Below are positions 5,392 to 8,406 of a stretch of 8,406 bases of DNA, one piece after another. Every line of letters begins with the position of its first letter. Within the stretch, counting starts at the first letter, position 1. The stretch lies in contig CAMJFV010000074.1 of assembly GCA_946405045.1 (NCBI GenBank), positions 1 through 8,406 of the forward strand. The letters run 5' to 3'. The stretch comes from an uncultured Bacteroidales bacterium. Its GTDB lineage: Bacteria; Bacteroidota; Bacteroidia; Bacteroidales; Paludibacteraceae. The notes under the pieces were generated by a model. The model was given only the letters and a program-made list of their open reading frames with translations. It searched no databases and was not told where the DNA came from. A program made the position numbers and the translations under genes.

Positions 5392-5399
5392 TATATTTG
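5392..5399 (+). promoter_or_regulatory. -7 promoter box of the rhodanese-like lipoprotein gene
   Basis: TATATTTG matches TAnnTTTG and lies 25 nt before the ATG at 5425. The expected -33 position does not carry TTTG, so the promoter may be weak or activator-dependent. It probably serves the TamB-like gene as well. Confidence 0.55.
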
Positions 5400-5424
5400 T
5401 AAGGAATTTTAAATCATATATATC

Positions 5425-5925
5425 ATGAAAAGATTTTTTAGGACTTTAATTTTTGCGGCTGTTGCCGCTGTAGCTACCGTTTTGATTTCGTCTTGTAGAC
5501 ATGGTGAGGAGGATGATCCCAAAACTCCAGTTCAACCAATGTCAGGTGCTACAGCAGAAGCCTTTTACAAAGGATTGACATCTAACCCATCAAGAACCAT
5601 TTTGATTGACACTCGTACTACTGAGAAGTACAATAAGTCTCATGTTAAGTATAATGGCAATCCGGTTGTGGAAGCAATCTCGATGCCTCTGACTGACAAT
5701 GTTTTTTATGATAATGATCATCAGTTTTACAAGGATGTTGAGAAGTTAGATCCTGATCATTCTAAATTCATCCTTATTACGGATGAAGGATCAAGTCCTT
5801 TGGTTCTTAAAGTAGGTGGTGTCCTTAGTGGAATGGGCTGGAACAAAGAGAGAATTTATCTTTTGATGAATTCTACTTCTGACTTCTTAGAGAAGTATCC
5901 GGAATTGGATTCATCAAAGCAGTAA
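5425..5925 (+). CDS. Rhodanese-like domain lipoprotein, apparently lacking the catalytic cysteine
   Basis: A 166-residue lipoprotein. The signal peptide (MKRFFR, then a hydrophobic core) ends in the lipobox LISSC with the lipidated Cys at 24. Residues RHGEEDD follow; this acidic run close to the Cys resembles the lipoprotein export signals of Bacteroidetes, so the protein may be surface-exposed. From about 40 to 155 the pattern is rhodanese-like: ILIDTRTTEKYNKSHV (59-74) matches the DxR...Y..gHI element, ISMPL (85-89) follows, and VGGVLSGMGW...IYLL (130-147) matches the L..mG..nV..L element. The active-site loop, normally YC-x-x-G-x-R-S, is here ITDEGSSP (118-125) with no Cys, so sulfur transfer is unlikely and a binding role is more plausible. 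The mature protein has no cysteine except the lipidated one. The TamB-like gene starts 15 nt downstream, suggesting a joint envelope role. Fold assignment is by motif only. Confidence 0.75.
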   Translation: MKRFFRTLIFAAVAAVATVLISSCRHGEEDDPKTPVQPMSGATAEAFYKGLTSNPSRTILIDTRTTEKYNKSHVKYNGNPVVEAISMPLTDNVFYDNDHQFYKDVEKLDPDHSKFILITDEGSSPLVLKVGGVLSGMGWNKERIYLLMNSTSDFLEKYPELDSSKQ

Positions 5926-5940
5926 GAATAAGATGATTTA

Positions 5941-8406
5941 ATGAGTTTGTTGAAGAAAATAGGAATAATTGCATTGGCAACGGTGGGAATAATCCTGCTG
6001 TTGCTTTTGTTGTTATGTGGATTGCTCACAATTCCGTCTTTCCAGACTTCTATCACTCAGAAAGTAACCGATGAACTAAAATCTCGGTTTGGTGTCGACA
6101 TCTCCGTAGGCTACGTCGGCATCAATTTCAAGGGTAATATTGTGATGGAGGATCTCTATCTTCCCGATTGCAATAAGGATACTCTTGCCTACATACAAAG
6201 ATTGGAGGCCGGTTTCAACCCGGTGACTGTTTGGTGTGATTCCAAACTTACTCTGTCGAAGGTGGCTCTCGACAGTTTCAAAATATACGTCTCGAGCAAT
6301 GCTGACGTATATAATTTTGACTATCTCATAGACGCATTCTCGTCGACTGACACAACAGAGGTTGACACTACTCCGTCGAAATTCGACATGGAGTTGTCTG
6401 ATATTTCCCTCAAACGGGGAACCCTGAAATATGACATCATTGACAGCTCGTATACCCAACCTGGGGTGTTCGACTACAACCATATACATCTATCTGATGT
6501 CCTGATCGCAGGATATCTGAAATCAATACGCACTGACAATCTTCGGGCTGAGATCTCCCAACTATCTGCGTTTGATGATCTCACCCACGTCAGAATCAAT
6601 GATTTGAAAGTCCTTGATTTCGCTATGCTGACGGATGGATTCTCATCAAAACAGATCTATCTCCAGACTCCTAAATCGTCGTTGACAATCAACGATGTCG
6701 CCTGGACATATCCAGCGATTCTCGACAATATTGACGATGCTGTCCACCGTGGTGAATATAATGTGGATATCGCACCGTCGACGGTGGTACTTTCAGAGAT
6801 CGCTCCTTTCGTCCCTGCTTTGGCTCAATACCATTCGCCAATCAACTTGTATATGTCGGCAAAGGGAAATCTGCCGACGGTGGATGTGAGTGTGCTGCAG
6901 GTGGATTGTGAGGATGCCTCACTGCATGCGGTGGCTTCGATGAGCGATTGCTTTGATTATGAAAATTCTGATTATAACGCAGATATCCTGCTTTCTGCCG
7001 ACAACGGGGATGTTCTCGCTATGGTGGATACTTCGTTGACAAAAAACGATATTGTCAAGAGACTATTCCCGTTTGCCACAAACCTGAAGGCGAATGGAAA
7101 ACCATGCGATTTGAAATTTAATTTGGGCGCGAACACTCCAGTCACCAAACTGAAGAGTGTGGGAAACCTTGTATATAATAAGAAAGCCGACGTGTTGAAT
7201 CTCCTGGCTTCACTTGCCACTGACACTGCTGATATAGCAAAACTGATCGGTGATACCACACGTATGAAAGCCAAACTTGATGTCGATGCTAATCTCTGTG
7301 TCTCAGACACTGGTCTGGTGGTGCGTGCCACAGGTGCTGTGCCATATATTGCGTATGATAAGATAGTAGCGACGTCGCTGAAGATAGAAAAAGCATCCTA
7401 CTCATCTGAGTCTGCCACTGCCGACATATCTTTTGAAGAGCCGTTCGGTTCGGCAGTTTTGTCTGCTTCGTTCATTCCGTCGGAAAAGAATATCTATTTG
7501 GTGAACGGAGGAGTGAAGGATTTTTCTCCATACAGGCTTGGTGTCATGGATTCCACATGGAGTGAGCTTGCTATATCCCTCAATATTGATGGTCGTACAA
7601 TCATGTCGTCTCTCAACGATGCAGTCGGACATGTGGATATAGACTCTTTGATTGTGAATAATGGAAAGAAGACTCTTGATGTCGGAAAAATCACGTTGTC
7701 GTCCGACGACAGAGATTCACATCGTCAGGTACAGTTGAGATCACGTCTGCTGGATGTCACTTTGGGCGGACGGTATGATGTCAATGCAGTAGAGGCGAGT
7801 GTGGTGAAAATCCTTCATCCGTATCTTCCTACGTTTTTCGACCATAAGATTCTAGAGGGAATCGACACCACTGTCTACAATAATGATTTTGATTTGAATC
7901 TTGATGTGAAGGATGTGGCTCCTGTCTGCGAATTCTTCAATATTCCATTGTCAGTGACAGGAATGAAGATGGCACTCAACATTTCCGATTCTTTGAGCCG
8001 TATGGGAGCGTTCGTAAATGCCGACAGTATCGTCTACAATGGAATCGTGGCAAAAGATATAGATTTCTCGTTCAAGCAGAAGAATAAAATGTATGTTGGT
8101 GACATTCAGACGATAGTGTATGCCAACGAAATGAAACCGATAAAGTTTGATCTCTCTACAGAGTTGGAGAACGACGTCGCTCTGACAAATTTCGTGTATG
8201 ATAATTTCGATGAGGAGCAGAAGATTGAGGGAGATATCAAAGCGTTGCTAACATTCCCGAAAGACTCTGTGACGAAAGAGATCCTGCTGAAGACGTTCTT
8301 TATGCCGAGCGACCTTCTGCTTCGTGACCTACTCATCGGTTTTGAACCGTCTGTGATCACGACAAAACAGGATGGCTATACGAAAATCGAACATTTTGGT
8401 TTGACG
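5941..8406 (+). CDS. tamB: TamB/AsmA-like translocation and assembly protein (partial, 3' end beyond window)
   Basis: The frame is open from the ATG at 5941 to the window end (822 codons, no stop). An in-frame TAA at 5929-5931 rules out an earlier start. After KK comes one membrane anchor (about 7-31, with seven leucines in a row at 19-25). Next is IPSFQTSITQKVTDELKSRFG (31-51) and VDISVGYVGINFKGNIVMEDLYLPD, the usual opening of Bacteroidetes TamB-like proteins. The remainder is a long run of repeating amphipathic beta strands (alternating hydrophobic residues, many Asp/Ser/Thr), as expected for the groove of TamB/AsmA/Vps13-type proteins. These span from inner to outer membrane and act in lipid transport or outer-membrane protein assembly. 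Family members in this phylum are about 1,400-1,700 residues, so roughly half is present; the diagnostic C-terminal TamB domain lies outside. A generic AsmA-like protein is the alternative. It probably shares a transcript with the lipoprotein gene. Confidence 0.82.
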   Translation, partial: MSLLKKIGIIALATVGIILLLLLLLCGLLTIPSFQTSITQKVTDELKSRFGVDISVGYVGINFKGNIVMEDLYLPDCNKDTLAYIQRLEAGFNPVTVWCDSKLTLSKVALDSFKIYVSSNADVYNFDYLIDAFSSTDTTEVDTTPSKFDMELSDISLKRGTLKYDIIDSSYTQPGVFDYNHIHLSDVLIAGYLKSIRTDNLRAEISQLSAFDDLTHVRINDLKVLDFAMLTDGFSSKQIYLQTPKSSLTINDVAWTYPAILDNIDDAVHRGEYNVDIAPSTVVLSEIAPFVPALAQYHSPINLYMSAKGNLPTVDVSVLQVDCEDASLHAVASMSDCFDYENSDYNADILLSADNGDVLAMVDTSLTKNDIVKRLFPFATNLKANGKPCDLKFNLGANTPVTKLKSVGNLVYNKKADVLNLLASLATDTADIAKLIGDTTRMKAKLDVDANLCVSDTGLVVRATGAVPYIAYDKIVATSLKIEKASYSSESATADISFEEPFGSAVLSASFIPSEKNIYLVNGGVKDFSPYRLGVMDSTWSELAISLNIDGRTIMSSLNDAVGHVDIDSLIVNNGKKTLDVGKITLSSDDRDSHRQVQLRSRLLDVTLGGRYDVNAVEASVVKILHPYLPTFFDHKILEGIDTTVYNNDFDLNLDVKDVAPVCEFFNIPLSVTGMKMALNISDSLSRMGAFVNADSIVYNGIVAKDIDFSFKQKNKMYVGDIQTIVYANEMKPIKFDLSTELENDVALTNFVYDNFDEEQKIEGDIKALLTFPKDSVTKEILLKTFFMPSDLLLRDLLIGFEPSVITTKQDGYTKIEHFGLT

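Noticed and set aside
5933..5940. ATG at 5933 before the TamB-like gene
   Set aside because: It is followed by ATT and then TAA, so it encodes nothing. The TamB-like frame starts at 5941.
6076..8360. Several 66-137-codon minus-strand frames
   Set aside because: All lie opposite the TamB-like gene, which is open over the whole stretch with consistent beta-strand pattern and codon use.

Overview
The window looks like chromosomal DNA from a member of the Bacteroidota, most likely order Bacteroidales. The evidence is fourfold: promoter -7 boxes of the form TAnnTTTG (2358-2365, 4068-4075 on the minus strand, 4326-4333, 5392-5399), absence of clear Shine-Dalgarno sequences, protein types typical of gut Bacteroidales (a PD-(D/E)XK family 'transposase'/Rpn protein, a large TamB-like protein, a GT2 plus DUF2062 pair), and a moderate, AT-leaning base composition. 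Family or genus cannot be fixed from this sequence.

Left block (1-2276, plus strand): the last 26 codons of an unidentified gene, then a family 2 glycosyltransferase, a DUF2062 membrane protein and a peptidase S66 LD-carboxypeptidase. Spacing is 10 nt, then a 17-nt overlap, then an ATGA overlap. This is a tightly packed, probably translationally coupled operon concerned with the cell envelope. It closes with a strong intrinsic terminator whose 3' half is repeated just downstream.

Middle block (2277-4357): an isolated PD-(D/E)XK (Rpn/PDDEXK_2-type) nuclease gene has its own near-ideal Bacteroidetes promoter. It faces a convergent, unrecognised gene for a small exported coiled-coil protein. 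Two hairpins with U-tracts in the minus-strand direction lie between them. A roughly 320-bp AT-rich intergenic region follows, with hairpins but no gene.

Right block (4358-8406, plus strand): a second GT2 glycosyltransferase with C-terminal membrane helices, a rhodanese-like lipoprotein that appears to lack the catalytic cysteine, and the first 822 codons of a TamB/AsmA-like envelope protein that runs off the window. The lipoprotein and the TamB-like gene are 15 nt apart and probably co-transcribed.

The general theme is envelope biogenesis (glycosylation, peptidoglycan turnover, lipid or outer-membrane assembly), interrupted by a nuclease gene of a family linked to mobile DNA and phage defence. 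I see no CRISPR array, tRNA, rRNA, insertion sequence or integrase. Nothing here is convincingly a new multi-gene system. The items most worth a second look are the nuclease with a possible internal C-terminal product, the cysteine-less rhodanese lipoprotein next to the TamB-like gene, and the unrecognised exported protein.
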